Assembly (NCBI GenBank): GCA_017557525.1
Contig: JAFYYN010000135.1
Span: forward strand, 1 to 60,918
Direction of reading: 5' to 3'
DNA: 60,918 nucleotides
Source of the DNA: Lachnospiraceae bacterium
GTDB taxonomy: Bacteria; Bacillota; Clostridia; Lachnospirales; Lachnospiraceae
Part shown: piece after piece, positions 35,620 through 44,457 of the stretch
How the letters are laid out: the number at the start of each line of letters is the position of its first letter
Position numbering within the stretch: position 1 is the stretch's first letter
Notes under the pieces: generated by a model
Told to the model about the DNA's origin: nothing
Databases searched by the model: none
Seen by the model: only the letters and a program-made list of their open reading frames with translations
Position numbers and translations under genes: made by a program

Positions 35620-36603
35620 ATGCAGAAACTGAAAGCGGATCTGGACATTGAAAGCGGGAAGTTTGAAAAGGTATACCTGCTGTATGGTGATGAGCCGTAT
35701 CTGGTCAGAACTTATAAAAATAAGCTGAAAAAAGCCATAATCCCTGAAGCAGAGAGCATGAACTATGCCTACTTTGAATCCATGCCTGAAAATGTCGAGA
35801 CCATAACCTCATTTACAGATACCCTTCCATTTTTCGGTGACAGGAGACTTGTGATACTGGATAAGACCAATGCCTTTAAGAAAGATACGGGACTTGCGGA
35901 CTATATACAGGATATACCTGATTTTTCAACTATGATCATAGTTGAAGACGAGATTGACAAGAGGAGCAGACTCTATAAAGCCATAAGCAAGTACGGCTGT
36001 ATTATGGAATTAAAGAAGCTCACCCTTCAGGATTTAAAGATATTTATCGCAAGCAGACTAAAGGCAGCGGATAAGAGGATAACCGAGAGTGACTGTGAAT
36101 ATCTGATACAGAGCGTGGGCGATGATCTTAACTCACTGATGAATGAGGCCGATAAATGCATTGCATATGCCGGTGACAGCAACGTGGTGGATAAAAGAGT
36201 CATTAACTCGGTATGCTCAATGCAGGTTGAAAACAAGATATTTGATATGGTGGATGCCATATTGCAGCATAACGGAAATACTGTTTTTAAGCTCTATGGG
36301 GACCTGGTGACATTACGCGAAAACTCCTTTGGTATTATGGCAGTTATCAGGATGAACTATAACAGGCTTTTAAAGGTAAGGGAGCTCTATGAGGACGGCG
36401 TATCCCCCGCAGAGATAGGTGTCAGATGCAAGATGGCTGACTGGCTTGTTAAAAAGCAGATACAGAAGATCAGAAATTACGACAGCAACAGATTAAAGAA
36501 GGCGTTGGAGATCATAGTTGATACCGAATACGCCATAAAGATCGGCAATTTACAGGAGCAGATGGGACTGGAAATAATGCTTGCAAAATTGTTGGAACTA
36601 TAG
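35620..36603 (+). CDS. holA: DNA polymerase III delta subunit
   Basis: The 327-residue clamp-loader subunit that opens the beta clamp. Family signs are VYLLYGDEPYLVRTYKNKLK near the N-terminus, LPFFGDRRLVILDK, FSTMIIVEDEIDKRSRLYK, NSLMNEADKCIAYAG, VENKIFDMVDAI and NRLLKVRELYEDGVSPAEIG. RBS GAGGTACTT is weak, so translation may be coupled to psd. In many Firmicutes holA follows comEC; here pssA and psd lie between them. The tRNA-Ser gene starts 47 bases after the stop. Confidence 0.92.
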   Translation: MQKLKADLDIESGKFEKVYLLYGDEPYLVRTYKNKLKKAIIPEAESMNYAYFESMPENVETITSFTDTLPFFGDRRLVILDKTNAFKKDTGLADYIQDIPDFSTMIIVEDEIDKRSRLYKAISKYGCIMELKKLTLQDLKIFIASRLKAADKRITESDCEYLIQSVGDDLNSLMNEADKCIAYAGDSNVVDKRVINSVCSMQVENKIFDMVDAILQHNGNTVFKLYGDLVTLRENSFGIMAVIRMNYNRLLKVRELYEDGVSPAEIGVRCKMADWLVKKQIQKIRNYDSNRLKKALEIIVDTEYAIKIGNLQEQMGLEIMLAKLLEL

Positions 36604-36650
36604 TATAATACACAAGTCGTTCACCAAGGACGGTAACATATTATGATTAT

Positions 36651-36736
36651 GGAGTGGTATCGAAGTGGTCATAACGGCCCTGACTCGAAATCAGGTAGGC
36701 GGCAACGTCTCGTGGGTTCGAATCCCACCCACTCCG
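36651..36736 (+). tRNA. tRNA-Ser (anticodon CGA)
   Basis: A class II tRNA of 86 bases. The acceptor stem pairs GGAGTGG (36651-36657) with CCACTCC (36729-36735), with G36736 as the discriminator. The anticodon stem is CCTGA/TCAGG around CTCGAAA, so the anticodon is CGA and reads UCG. A long variable arm (TAGGCGGCAACGTCTC) and the T arm GTGGG-TTCGAAT-CCCAC are clear. CCA is not encoded. Confidence 0.96.
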
Positions 36737-36747
36737 CTTTAGTAGGG

Positions 36748-36787
36748 GAAACTCTTGATATTTCAAAGGGTTTCTCTATTTTTTTAG
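36748..36787 (+). terminator. terminator after tRNA-Ser
   Basis: GAAACTCTT (36748-36756) pairs with AAGGGTTTC (36766-36774) with one G-U pair, followed by TCTATTTTTTT. Confidence 0.85.
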
Positions 36788-36816
36788 TTGACATTTAATA
36801 CAAATCGTAATAAACT
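36788..36816 (+). promoter_or_regulatory. promoter of GGDEF gene
   Basis: TTGACA (36788-36793), 17 bases, TAAACT (36811-36816). Confidence 0.65.
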
Positions 36817-36895
36817 GTTTAATGTATGGTTACCTAAGAGTAATTTTATGAAAAGGGTTAATAGTCCTTATGTTTAGACAGGGAAGGAGCTATTT

Positions 36896-38203
36896 ATGGA
36901 TAAGAAAGATATTACAGAATATACCTTTGAATCTTTATTTGATTTTTTCAAGACCAATATAGATGCTGTTATAGCTGTAAACTTTGAAACTGCAAGATTT
37001 CATACAATCCGGAAAAGTGGTTTCTTTAATGACTTTATAGATGATGATGGGGATTATCATGAGCTGATAGAAAAGCTCTGGTACCATTTCAACAACAGCG
37101 AAGAAAGGATCACAAAGGATTATCATGTTTTTATCCCTTCACTGTTTAATTTTACCGGAAAGATGAGCAAGCGTTTAAAGATTGTTGATCAGGGAATATC
37201 ACATGTTGTACAGATGACCATCTATCCGATCAAGGATACTCCTAAATGTATCCTGCTCCTTGATGAGCTTGATGAAAGTGAGTACGAGGATGAGGTACAG
37301 ACAAACTCAAAGGTTAATACCATACAGAATACATATTTGTTCTCAATGTATGTAGATCTGGTTAAGGATGTAACCAGCAGTATCAGTATCACTGAAATTT
37401 CCGATGAAACAGTTAATACACAGATCAGGTATTCCGACTGGAGAATGATGATAGTAAACATGATCTGGCCGGATGACCAGCCCGTTTTCCTTGAGAGGAC
37501 AGAGCCTGAATACTTAAAGGCGCACTTTGCACCCGGGCATACCTCTTCATTTGACTGTCTCATGCAGAATCTTGAGGGTAAGTATATCTGGGTTAAGCTG
37601 ATTTTCAGCCGTGCCGAGACCAATAACGATGATGATTTCCGTTTCGTGTTTATGGTGCAGGATATCCATGAGAATACAGTAGAGCTTATGTCTACTCTTA
37701 AGAAGTACGAAGAGATGGCATCCATGGATCCTCTTACATCGGTACTTAATCACGGCCGTATTGAAACAGAGCTTGGAAATGCTGTTGAAATTGTTAAGAA
37801 GAATAAGAGAGTTGTATCCGTTATGATGATAGATATTGACTTCTTTAAGAAGGTTAATGATACCTATGGCCATTCGGTCGGAGATATGACCTTGAAGCGT
37901 TTTGCAAGCATTATTAGCCAGTGTTTCTCAGACGGACGAGCTGTAGTAGGCCGTTGGGGAGGAGAAGAGTTTGTTACCATCTGTTATGATACCGATGTAG
38001 AGAAACTGAGAGAAATCGCAGAAGCACTCCGTACCAGAGTTGAGTCTGAGAACTTTAAGGCGGTAGGAAAGGTGACCTGCAGTGTCGGGATTACCGATAT
38101 CACTGAATACGACGAGGCTGAAATTGTATTTGAACGTATGGACAAGGCTTTGTATGATGCAAAATCTTCGGGCAGAAACTGTGTAAGGATCTTGCAGGCC
38201 TGA
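36896..38203 (+). CDS. soluble diguanylate cyclase with PAS-like sensors
   Basis: A 435-residue protein without membrane spans. Residues 1-265 look like two PAS-like sensor modules (for example DAVIAVNFETARFHTIRKSGFF and the EGKYIWVKLIFSR...FVFMVQDI strand pair). The GGDEF domain follows: MASMDPLTSVLNHGRIETEL, VMMIDIDFFKKVNDTYGHSVGD, RWGGEEFVTICYD and MDKALYDAKSSGRN. The active-site GGEEF form is catalytic in other proteins. It would make c-di-GMP in the cytoplasm in response to an internal signal not revealed here. RBS AAGGAG, its own promoter, and a terminator behind it make it a single-gene unit. Confidence 0.9.
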   Translation: MDKKDITEYTFESLFDFFKTNIDAVIAVNFETARFHTIRKSGFFNDFIDDDGDYHELIEKLWYHFNNSEERITKDYHVFIPSLFNFTGKMSKRLKIVDQGISHVVQMTIYPIKDTPKCILLLDELDESEYEDEVQTNSKVNTIQNTYLFSMYVDLVKDVTSSISITEISDETVNTQIRYSDWRMMIVNMIWPDDQPVFLERTEPEYLKAHFAPGHTSSFDCLMQNLEGKYIWVKLIFSRAETNNDDDFRFVFMVQDIHENTVELMSTLKKYEEMASMDPLTSVLNHGRIETELGNAVEIVKKNKRVVSVMMIDIDFFKKVNDTYGHSVGDMTLKRFASIISQCFSDGRAVVGRWGGEEFVTICYDTDVEKLREIAEALRTRVESENFKAVGKVTCSVGITDITEYDEAEIVFERMDKALYDAKSSGRNCVRILQA

Positions 38204-38228
38204 TTATAATGAATATATGAGATTAATC

Positions 38229-38262
38229 ATGGGGGCAACGCTTGATTGCCCTCATTTTGTTT
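38229..38262 (+). terminator. terminator after GGDEF gene
   Basis: ATGGGGGCAA (38229-38238) pairs with TTGCCCTCAT (38246-38255) with one G-U pair, followed by TTTGTTTG. Confidence 0.8.
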
Positions 38263-38305
38263 GCTCTTTCTTATTAAAAATATAGTAGAAATTTAAAGCA
38301 GGATA

Positions 38306-38314
38306 TGCTATAAT
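38306..38314 (+). promoter_or_regulatory. extended -10 promoter of the possible immunity/toxin pair
   Basis: TGCTATAAT (38306-38314) is an extended -10; the -35 region (TAGAAA, 38286-38291) is poor. It lies 51 bases before the start of the small acidic gene. Confidence 0.5.
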
Positions 38315-38364
38315 AAACTCTAAGTTTGTGTTTGTACTGGTTTAATGAAAAGGAGGTTACGGAC

Positions 38365-38709
38365 ATGAGATTTTTTATAACCGAGGATGAAAGAAAACGT
38401 ACCGGAAGTACGGCGTTTATAGAGTTTCAAAAGGGCAGGTTTGACGGTGAATGCTGGCATATTGATTCGATATGTATGGATGAGGATAAGTTTTACGAGC
38501 TTCATCTGCGCAGACTGTTTTCAATGACACTGCCGCAGTTTGACTATTACGGGATAACTCAGGTGTCCGGCGAGGAATTTAAAAGGGTTGTAGAGGCTTC
38601 TGCTGATTTCAGCGATAATAACGATGTTGCGGCATGCATCGGTGAGCTTAAGGAATGGATAGGAGAGGCTGAGGACGAGGATATACTTTTTACAATCTGC
38701 GGGATGTAA
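38365..38709 (+). CDS. small acidic protein, possible immunity protein
   Basis: A 114-residue soluble acidic protein that I cannot place in a named family. Features are an opening FFITEDERKRTGSTAFIEF, a middle CWHIDSICMDEDKFYELHLRRLF, PQFDYYGITQVSG, and a closing EWIGEAEDEDILFTICGM. RBS AAGGAGG (38350-38356) decides the start over the open frame from 38326. It ends 49 bases before a lipoprotein gene with an RNase-toxin-like C-terminus. Small size, acidity and that position fit an immunity protein, although immunity genes more often follow the toxin. The role is inference; sequence alone proves only a real, well-translated gene. Confidence 0.7.
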   Translation: MRFFITEDERKRTGSTAFIEFQKGRFDGECWHIDSICMDEDKFYELHLRRLFSMTLPQFDYYGITQVSGEEFKRVVEASADFSDNNDVAACIGELKEWIGEAEDEDILFTICGM

Positions 38710-38758
38710 GGAGTAAGTATAGAGGTTAATGTAATTGAATCTGAAAGAAGGTAGTAAA

Positions 38759-39586
38759 ATGAAGAAATATTTTAGAATAATGCTTGTCTTTGCATTATGT
38801 GTACTGGCGCTTACTGCTTGTACGGACAAGGCTAAAGATAAGGCTGACAAGCTGACGAGCGATATTGTTGACTATACTCAGCAAAAGGTTAATGATGAAG
38901 CAGGTAATGTCGCTAACCAGATCCAGGATGCATTTAATAGTGCAAAGGACTACATAAAGGATAATGCCGGAGATATATCGGAACAGATCATGGATGGTCT
39001 TACCGATATAGCAAAGGATGTGAAGAATGAGGCCGAGGGACTGGGCGGTGAAATAAAGAATGACCTTTCTACCAATATAAACGGGGTCAAAGACGATGTG
39101 AAAGACAACATCAAAGAGGGGCTGGACAATATCAAGGACTCTCTTGACGATGTTAAAGACAGCTTTCAGAATGCACTTAACCAGACAAAGGAAGATGCAG
39201 GAGACGCAATTGACAATGCCAAGGATGCTGTAGAGGGTGCTAAGGAAGACATCAAGGACGCAGTCAGTGATGTTAAAGAAGAAGTTGGTAATGTAGTAGA
39301 TGATGTAGTTGAGTATATTAATTACAGATTTAGAAACTACAAGCTACTTGATCAGCATTATGAAAAACATGGTAAAGAGATGGGATTTCCCGACAGGGAG
39401 AGTTATGAGAAGGCAGCCAGTGATGTAATAAACAATCCGGCAGCTCTGCATAAGATCGAAAAGGAAGATGGGGACTATGTTTATTACGTAGAAGCGACAA
39501 ATGAGTTTGTAATCCTTTCAACCGACGGATACATTAGGACATACTTCCTGCCTAGCGGCGGAAAGAAATATTATGATAGGCAGTAA
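38759..39586 (+). CDS. lipoprotein with 11-residue helical repeats and a toxin-like C-terminal domain
   Basis: A 275-residue protein in three parts. The signal peptide ends in LTAC, with Cys21 as lipid site. Residues 22-186 are amphipathic, Lys/Asp-rich helix; from about 110 at least seven exact 11-residue units follow (VKDDVKDNIKE, GLDNIKDSLDD, VKDSFQNALNQ and so on), as in LEA or apolipoprotein helices. Residues 190-275 change character: LLDQHYEKHGKEMGF, SYEKAASDVINN, YYVEATNEFVILSTDGYIRTYF. The HxxKHGxE...TNEF...DGxIRTYF pattern resembles BECR-fold RNase domains at the ends of polymorphic toxins. Key residues would be His200, His204, Arg260, Thr261. ATG 38759 with GAAGG upstream is preferred over 38735. 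Toxin activity is inferred. Confidence 0.75.
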   Translation: MKKYFRIMLVFALCVLALTACTDKAKDKADKLTSDIVDYTQQKVNDEAGNVANQIQDAFNSAKDYIKDNAGDISEQIMDGLTDIAKDVKNEAEGLGGEIKNDLSTNINGVKDDVKDNIKEGLDNIKDSLDDVKDSFQNALNQTKEDAGDAIDNAKDAVEGAKEDIKDAVSDVKEEVGNVVDDVVEYINYRFRNYKLLDQHYEKHGKEMGFPDRESYEKAASDVINNPAALHKIEKEDGDYVYYVEATNEFVILSTDGYIRTYFLPSGGKKYYDRQ

Positions 39587-39589
39587 TAT

Positions 39590-39707
39590 GTCATTATTTG
39601 CGTAGCAAATGATGACAGTCGGTCCGCGCGGAAGTTTGCCCCTTCGGGGCACACGTAGCTTGGCGCGGAAAATAAAAAAGAAACCCGTAACTTCAGTGGA
39701 GGGTTTC
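39590..39707 (+). repeat. GTAG-loop multi-hairpin element, copy 2
   Basis: Same plan as the element at 1267-1397. GTCATTATTTGC-GTA-GCAAATGATGAC (39590-39616) is followed by AGTCGGT, then CCGCGC (39624-39629)/GCGCGG (39663-39668), here holding an extra hairpin TGCCCC-TTC-GGGGCA (39637-39651), then GAAACCC/GGGTTTC (39680-39707). It fills the leader of the GH2 gene; the T-run after the last hairpin is poor, so termination is doubtful. Confidence 0.7.
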
Positions 39708-39727
39708 TTACATTAGGAGAAAATAGT

Positions 39728-42700
39728 TTGAGTAGAGCAGAAAAACTTTTTAACGATAATTGGGAGTTTCAACTTGTTAAACCCGGCGAAACTTATAAAG
39801 AGGATGGTTATACACTCGTTAATCTTCCTCATGACTGGCTGATATATGACTGTGATAATCTGTATGCAGATGGTACAGGGTATTATAAAAAAATATTTGA
39901 TTTAGCCAAAAAGCCCGGAAAGAAGTATTATATCAATTTTGACGGAGTTTATATGGATTCAACCGTTTATGTAAACGGTAAGGAAGCCGGTGTAAACAGA
40001 TATGGGTATTCCTCGTTTGAATTTGATATTACCGATTTACTGGTAAATGGTGAAAATGAGATTAAGGTTGAGATAAGGCATAAATCCCCTAATACACGCT
40101 GGTACAGCGGCGCAGGTATATTCAGGGATGTGACCTTTATTGAGGTTAATGATATACATATTGCTGGCTCGGGAGTTTATGTTTTTACCGAACTTTTGTC
40201 CGGAAAAGGAAGCTTCGAAGTTAAAATCCCCGGGATAAAGGATACTGCTCCCAACAATGATTCCCAAGGAAAATCAGACAGGGGCAGATGGAGAGTTACA
40301 GCAGATATAGAAGTCTTAGGCCTTGATGAGAGTACTAAGAAAGATATAGAGTTTGATTTTAATATAGCTCATAAGCCTGTAAGCAGTAAAGCAGGGGAGT
40401 GTATCTGCAGGAATGTTGATTTCTCGGACATCCCGTCTTATTATTATGCGGAAAATGCAGGAGATAAGGTAGATTATAGTCTTTCAGATTCAAATGCTTC
40501 CGGCTCACTGGTTAAGGATGAATACGGCGAGTATACTGTATTCAGAAATGAATTTGTTATAGAAAACGGCAGGGTTTGGGATATAACTTCCTCGGAAAAC
40601 TATCTGCTTGAAATAACCTTAAAGTATAAGGGTGAGACAGTAGATACATTTATTACCGGTTTTGGCTTAAGGACCATTGAATATACTACAGATGATGGTT
40701 TTTTCCTTAACGGAAGGCATGTAAAGATAAACGGTGTATGTGAGCATCATGACTTTGACCTTTTTGGCGCTGCATTTAATAAGGATGCAATGAGGCGTAA
40801 ATTTGCTACTTTAAAGCAGATGGGCGTAAATGCAGTAAGGACCTCTCACAATATGCCTGCAAAGCTTCTTATGGAGCTCGCTGATGAGATGGGTATCATG
40901 ATCGATTCCGAGGCCTTTGATATGTGGAGAAGACCTAAGACGGAATATGACTATGCCCGTTTCTTTGAGGAAAACTATAAAAAGGACATTAGATCATGGG
41001 TAAGAAGGGACAGGAATCATCCTTCAGTTATCATGTGGAGTATAGGAAATGAGATCTATGACTGCCATGCGGATGAGACTGCGCCCGAGCTTACAGCCGA
41101 CATGAAAAAGACGGTTGAGACCTATGATTATGAGATAAATGCGCCTGCTACACATGCATCCAATTTTATGGGCTGGGCAGGAGCAAGAAAATGTGCCGAT
41201 GTACTTAAAATGGCCGGATATAATTACGGTGAAAGACTGTATGACGAGCAGCACAAGGATCATCCTGACTGGAAGATATATGGCAGTGAGACCTGCTCTA
41301 CAGTACAGAGCCGAGGTATATATCATTTCCCGTTATCAGTTTCTGTTATGGCAGACGATGATGAGCAGTGTTCTTCACTCGGAAACTGTACGACCAGCTG
41401 GGGAGCACCGAGTACTGAGTACGTTATAACCATGGACAGGGACAGAAAATACAGTCAGGGACAGTTCCTTTGGACAGGCTTTGATTATATTGGTGAGCCC
41501 ACTCCCTATCATACAAAGAACTCATATTTTGGTCAGATAGATACAGCAGGATTCCCGAAGGATACCTACTACCTGTTTAAGAGCAGCTGGACGGATGCTA
41601 AAAAGGCTCCGTTTGTACATATATTCCCTTATTGGGATTTTAATGAGGGTCAGATAATTGATGTCAGGGCGGCATCAAACTGTGACAGGGTTGAACTATA
41701 TTTTAAGGCTGAGAAGACCTTGAATTGCCAAGATGTAAATGATAATTGTTTTGGTAAAAGCAATAGTATTTCAGAAAATGGAACTGAGAATTCATTAGTA
41801 GGATATACTTTGATAGGGGAGTCAGATCTTGACCATGTTAATGGTAATGTAGTAGCTCCTGCATGGCAGATACCCTACAGGAAAGGCATATTAAAGGCTG
41901 TTGCCTATATGGATGAGGAAATAGCCGCCGTAACGGAGGTTATTTCCTTTGGAGATGCTGTTGCACTTTCTATTAAAGAGAATTTTAAAGACGGAGATAC
42001 AATATTCTTAGAGATCTTTGCAGTTGATGAGAATGGTATACCTGTTGAAAATGCAAGTAACAGAGTTAAGGTAACAGTTGAAGGTGCAGGAGAGCTTGCA
42101 GGCCTTGATAATGGCGACAGTACTGATAACGATAACTATAAATGTGACTTTAGACGTTTGTTTTCAGGAAAGCTGCTGGCTGCGGTTTCTACAAAGGGCA
42201 GATCTGGGAAACTAAAGGTTACAGTTAGCTCTGTTGGATTAAAACCGGCGGAGTACTCTAGTGATATAAATATTGAGAATAGTGACAGTAATAGTTCTTC
42301 ATCAGACGAGCATCGCAAATCAAATACTTTATCGTTCGACTCCACCGACAAATTCTTTGAGAAGAATTTAAAGAATGCAAACATTTCTGATGAATTGTTA
42401 AATGAAGTTCTGGTAAGAAATATAAAGCTGGAGATAGTTGACGGAGATCAGTTTGACAGATCGTTTAATCCGGAATGTAAGGAACTTACGATAAAAGCAG
42501 TTATCTGTCCCGAAAATGCAACCTATTCCGATATTAAGTGGGTAGCGGTAAATGAAAAGGCTGTTCCTACAAATATTGTGGATGTAGAGCCATTTGACAC
42601 GGTAGAGGGACATTTCTGCAAGTTAAAGGCAAAGGGTGATGGTGAATTTAGATTAAGAGCTCTTTGCTACAACGGTGAAAGAGTAGCTAAGGTTATCTCT

Positions 42701-43498
42701 GTACTTGAGTTTAAGATCACAGGGCTTGGTAAGGCATTTATAAATCCTTACGAGTTTATATCGGGATCTTTATATACCGACTCAAATGGAGAGATAGGAA
42801 ACGGAAATGAAAAGGGAATTGCAACTCCAAGAGGAGAAAAGTCATACTTTGGTTTCGAAAATCTCGACTTTGGAGAGATAGGTTCAGACGAAGTAACTGT
42901 TCCGATATTTACTTTAAATGACTCGGAGTATAAGCTTGGTATCTGGGAGGGCAGACCCAACGAGCCCGGAAGCACATTCCTGTGTGATGGCAGGTACTGC
43001 AAAAAGATGATCTGGAATACCTATCAGCCTGAAACCTTTAAGCTTAATAAGAAACTCACTGGTGTTACAAGCATATACTTTACAGCTGATGATAAGTATC
43101 ATTTTAAGGGCTTTAGCTTTAAGGAGCCTGATAAGGCATATGAGACTTTATACTTAAAGCAGCGAAGCAGGATCTACGGAGATACCTTTACAGTTGACGG
43201 TGACAGCATTACAGGTATCGGTAACAATGTAACTATCGAGTTTGACGGTATGGACTTTGCGGATACACCTGCTAAAAAGCTGGTTATATGCGGTAGATCT
43301 AAACTGGCAAATAACTCCATCCATCTAAAGTTTGACGGTGAAGAGGGTGTAAAGACAGAGCTTATAGAGTTTGCCGGTTCTGATACATATGTTGAAAGAG
43401 AATTTGATATTTCAGGCACTATAGGGAAGAATACTGTTGGTTTTGTATTCCTGCCCGGCTGCGACTTTGATTTCAAGTACTTTAAATTTGTAAGATAA
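39728..43498 (+). CDS. GH2 beta-galactosidase-type enzyme, long form
   Basis: A 1256-residue cytoplasmic glycosidase of family GH2. The sugar-binding domain (1-160: NDNWEFQLVKP, LPHDW, FDGVYMDSTVYVNG, YSGAGIFRDV) leads to an Ig-like domain and the catalytic barrel: GVCEHHDFDLFGAAF, GVNAVRTSHNMP, acid/base Glu442 in WSIGNEIYD and nucleophile Glu521 in YGSETCS. Barrel-end marks include FLWTGFDYIGEPTPY. Residues 730-1256 hold Ig-like and carbohydrate-binding-like modules. There is no signal peptide. The start is TTG with AGGAG upstream. Beta-galactosides are the likely substrates, but GH2 also contains glucuronidases and mannosidases. Confidence 0.9.
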   Translation: MSRAEKLFNDNWEFQLVKPGETYKEDGYTLVNLPHDWLIYDCDNLYADGTGYYKKIFDLAKKPGKKYYINFDGVYMDSTVYVNGKEAGVNRYGYSSFEFDITDLLVNGENEIKVEIRHKSPNTRWYSGAGIFRDVTFIEVNDIHIAGSGVYVFTELLSGKGSFEVKIPGIKDTAPNNDSQGKSDRGRWRVTADIEVLGLDESTKKDIEFDFNIAHKPVSSKAGECICRNVDFSDIPSYYYAENAGDKVDYSLSDSNASGSLVKDEYGEYTVFRNEFVIENGRVWDITSSENYLLEITLKYKGETVDTFITGFGLRTIEYTTDDGFFLNGRHVKINGVCEHHDFDLFGAAFNKDAMRRKFATLKQMGVNAVRTSHNMPAKLLMELADEMGIMIDSEAFDMWRRPKTEYDYARFFEENYKKDIRSWVRRDRNHPSVIMWSIGNEIYDCHADETAPELTADMKKTVETYDYEINAPATHASNFMGWAGARKCADVLKMAGYNYGERLYDEQHKDHPDWKIYGSETCSTVQSRGIYHFPLSVSVMADDDEQCSSLGNCTTSWGAPSTEYVITMDRDRKYSQGQFLWTGFDYIGEPTPYHTKNSYFGQIDTAGFPKDTYYLFKSSWTDAKKAPFVHIFPYWDFNEGQIIDVRAASNCDRVELYFKAEKTLNCQDVNDNCFGKSNSISENGTENSLVGYTLIGESDLDHVNGNVVAPAWQIPYRKGILKAVAYMDEEIAAVTEVISFGDAVALSIKENFKDGDTIFLEIFAVDENGIPVENASNRVKVTVEGAGELAGLDNGDSTDNDNYKCDFRRLFSGKLLAAVSTKGRSGKLKVTVSSVGLKPAEYSSDINIENSDSNSSSSDEHRKSNTLSFDSTDKFFEKNLKNANISDELLNEVLVRNIKLEIVDGDQFDRSFNPECKELTIKAVICPENATYSDIKWVAVNEKAVPTNIVDVEPFDTVEGHFCKLKAKGDGEFRLRALCYNGERVAKVISVLEFKITGLGKAFINPYEFISGSLYTDSNGEIGNGNEKGIATPRGEKSYFGFENLDFGEIGSDEVTVPIFTLNDSEYKLGIWEGRPNEPGSTFLCDGRYCKKMIWNTYQPETFKLNKKLTGVTSIYFTADDKYHFKGFSFKEPDKAYETLYLKQRSRIYGDTFTVDGDSITGIGNNVTIEFDGMDFADTPAKKLVICGRSKLANNSIHLKFDGEEGVKTELIEFAGSDTYVEREFDISGTIGKNTVGFVFLPGCDFDFKYFKFVR

Positions 43499-43554
43499 TA
43501 TTAAAAAGCAGGCACTTGATTTTGGTGATCATAACCCTGCAGAAAGAGTATGAA

Positions 43555-44418
43555 ATGTTAAACTTTTACTTACCTGATTTTTATAACAATGCGGTGCTCA
43601 TCAATTTCCTGGATGATCTGATGAAACATGCACCTGAGTGGTTTTATGATGATGTAAGGATAGGGGCTGTTTACGGCTGCTTCCCCGGAGCTATCTGGAA
43701 TGGTGGAAGAGTGCTCTGGGGCATTGAGCACAGGGAAGTTATAGCCAAGATGATAAAGCAGTACAATGACAGGGGCATCGCGGTAAGATATACCTTCACA
43801 AACCCGCTTATAGAGGAAAAGCATGTAAATGACCTTTACTGCAATATGCTTTTAGAGCTTGCGGACAATGGCATGAACGAAGTAATTGTAAATACGCAGG
43901 CTTTAGAGGATTATGTAAGGGATAAATATCCTTCCTTTAAACTGATATCATCTACAACAAAGTGCCTCGAGAATATGGATGCGATAAGAGCGGAGCTTAA
44001 TAAGGATTATTATCTTGTAGTTACCGATTCCTCTCTTAACAATACTGATGAATTATTCTCATTGGAGCCAAAGGATAAGATCGAGGTGCTGGTAAATCAT
44101 TACTGTCAGGATCACTGCCCGAGACGCCAGGCACATTATAATGCGATCGGACATGCACAGCTTGAGTTTACAAACCTAAATTTCCCGGAGTGTAAATATA
44201 CGGCACGTTCTTTCTACAAGATAATGGAGAACCGTTCATTTATTTCAACAGATCTGCTTTTTGGTAAGTATAAGGATGCGGGCTTTAAGCATTTCAAGGT
44301 TGACGGACGTGCTCATGCCGTAAGAAACGTTGTTGACAGCTTTATCTATTATCTTGCAAAGCCTGAGTTTAGGGACAGGGTAAGACTATATATCTATCAA
44401 GAGGTTTATCATATTTAA
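43555..44418 (+). CDS. peptidase U32-like barrel protein
   Basis: A 287-residue soluble protein. It resembles the TIM-barrel part of U32-family proteins: GAVYGCFPGAIWNGG near the N-terminus, DRGIAVRYTFTNPLIEE, ADNGMNEVIVNTQALEDYVR, ISSTTKCLENMDAIRAEL and the Cys-rich LVNHYCQDHCPRRQAHYNAIGHAQ, which could bind an iron-sulphur cluster or zinc. U32 members act in RNA hydroxylation and collagen breakdown, but this short, divergent protein may do neither. The frame is open from 43516; ATG 43555 with AGAAAGAG upstream is preferred. It follows the GH2 gene by 56 bases, so co-transcription is possible. Confidence 0.65.
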   Translation: MLNFYLPDFYNNAVLINFLDDLMKHAPEWFYDDVRIGAVYGCFPGAIWNGGRVLWGIEHREVIAKMIKQYNDRGIAVRYTFTNPLIEEKHVNDLYCNMLLELADNGMNEVIVNTQALEDYVRDKYPSFKLISSTTKCLENMDAIRAELNKDYYLVVTDSSLNNTDELFSLEPKDKIEVLVNHYCQDHCPRRQAHYNAIGHAQLEFTNLNFPECKYTARSFYKIMENRSFISTDLLFGKYKDAGFKHFKVDGRAHAVRNVVDSFIYYLAKPEFRDRVRLYIYQEVYHI

Positions 44419-44457
44419 CTTTAAAATTCTTTTAAGAGGATGGATTAAGTAAGTATT

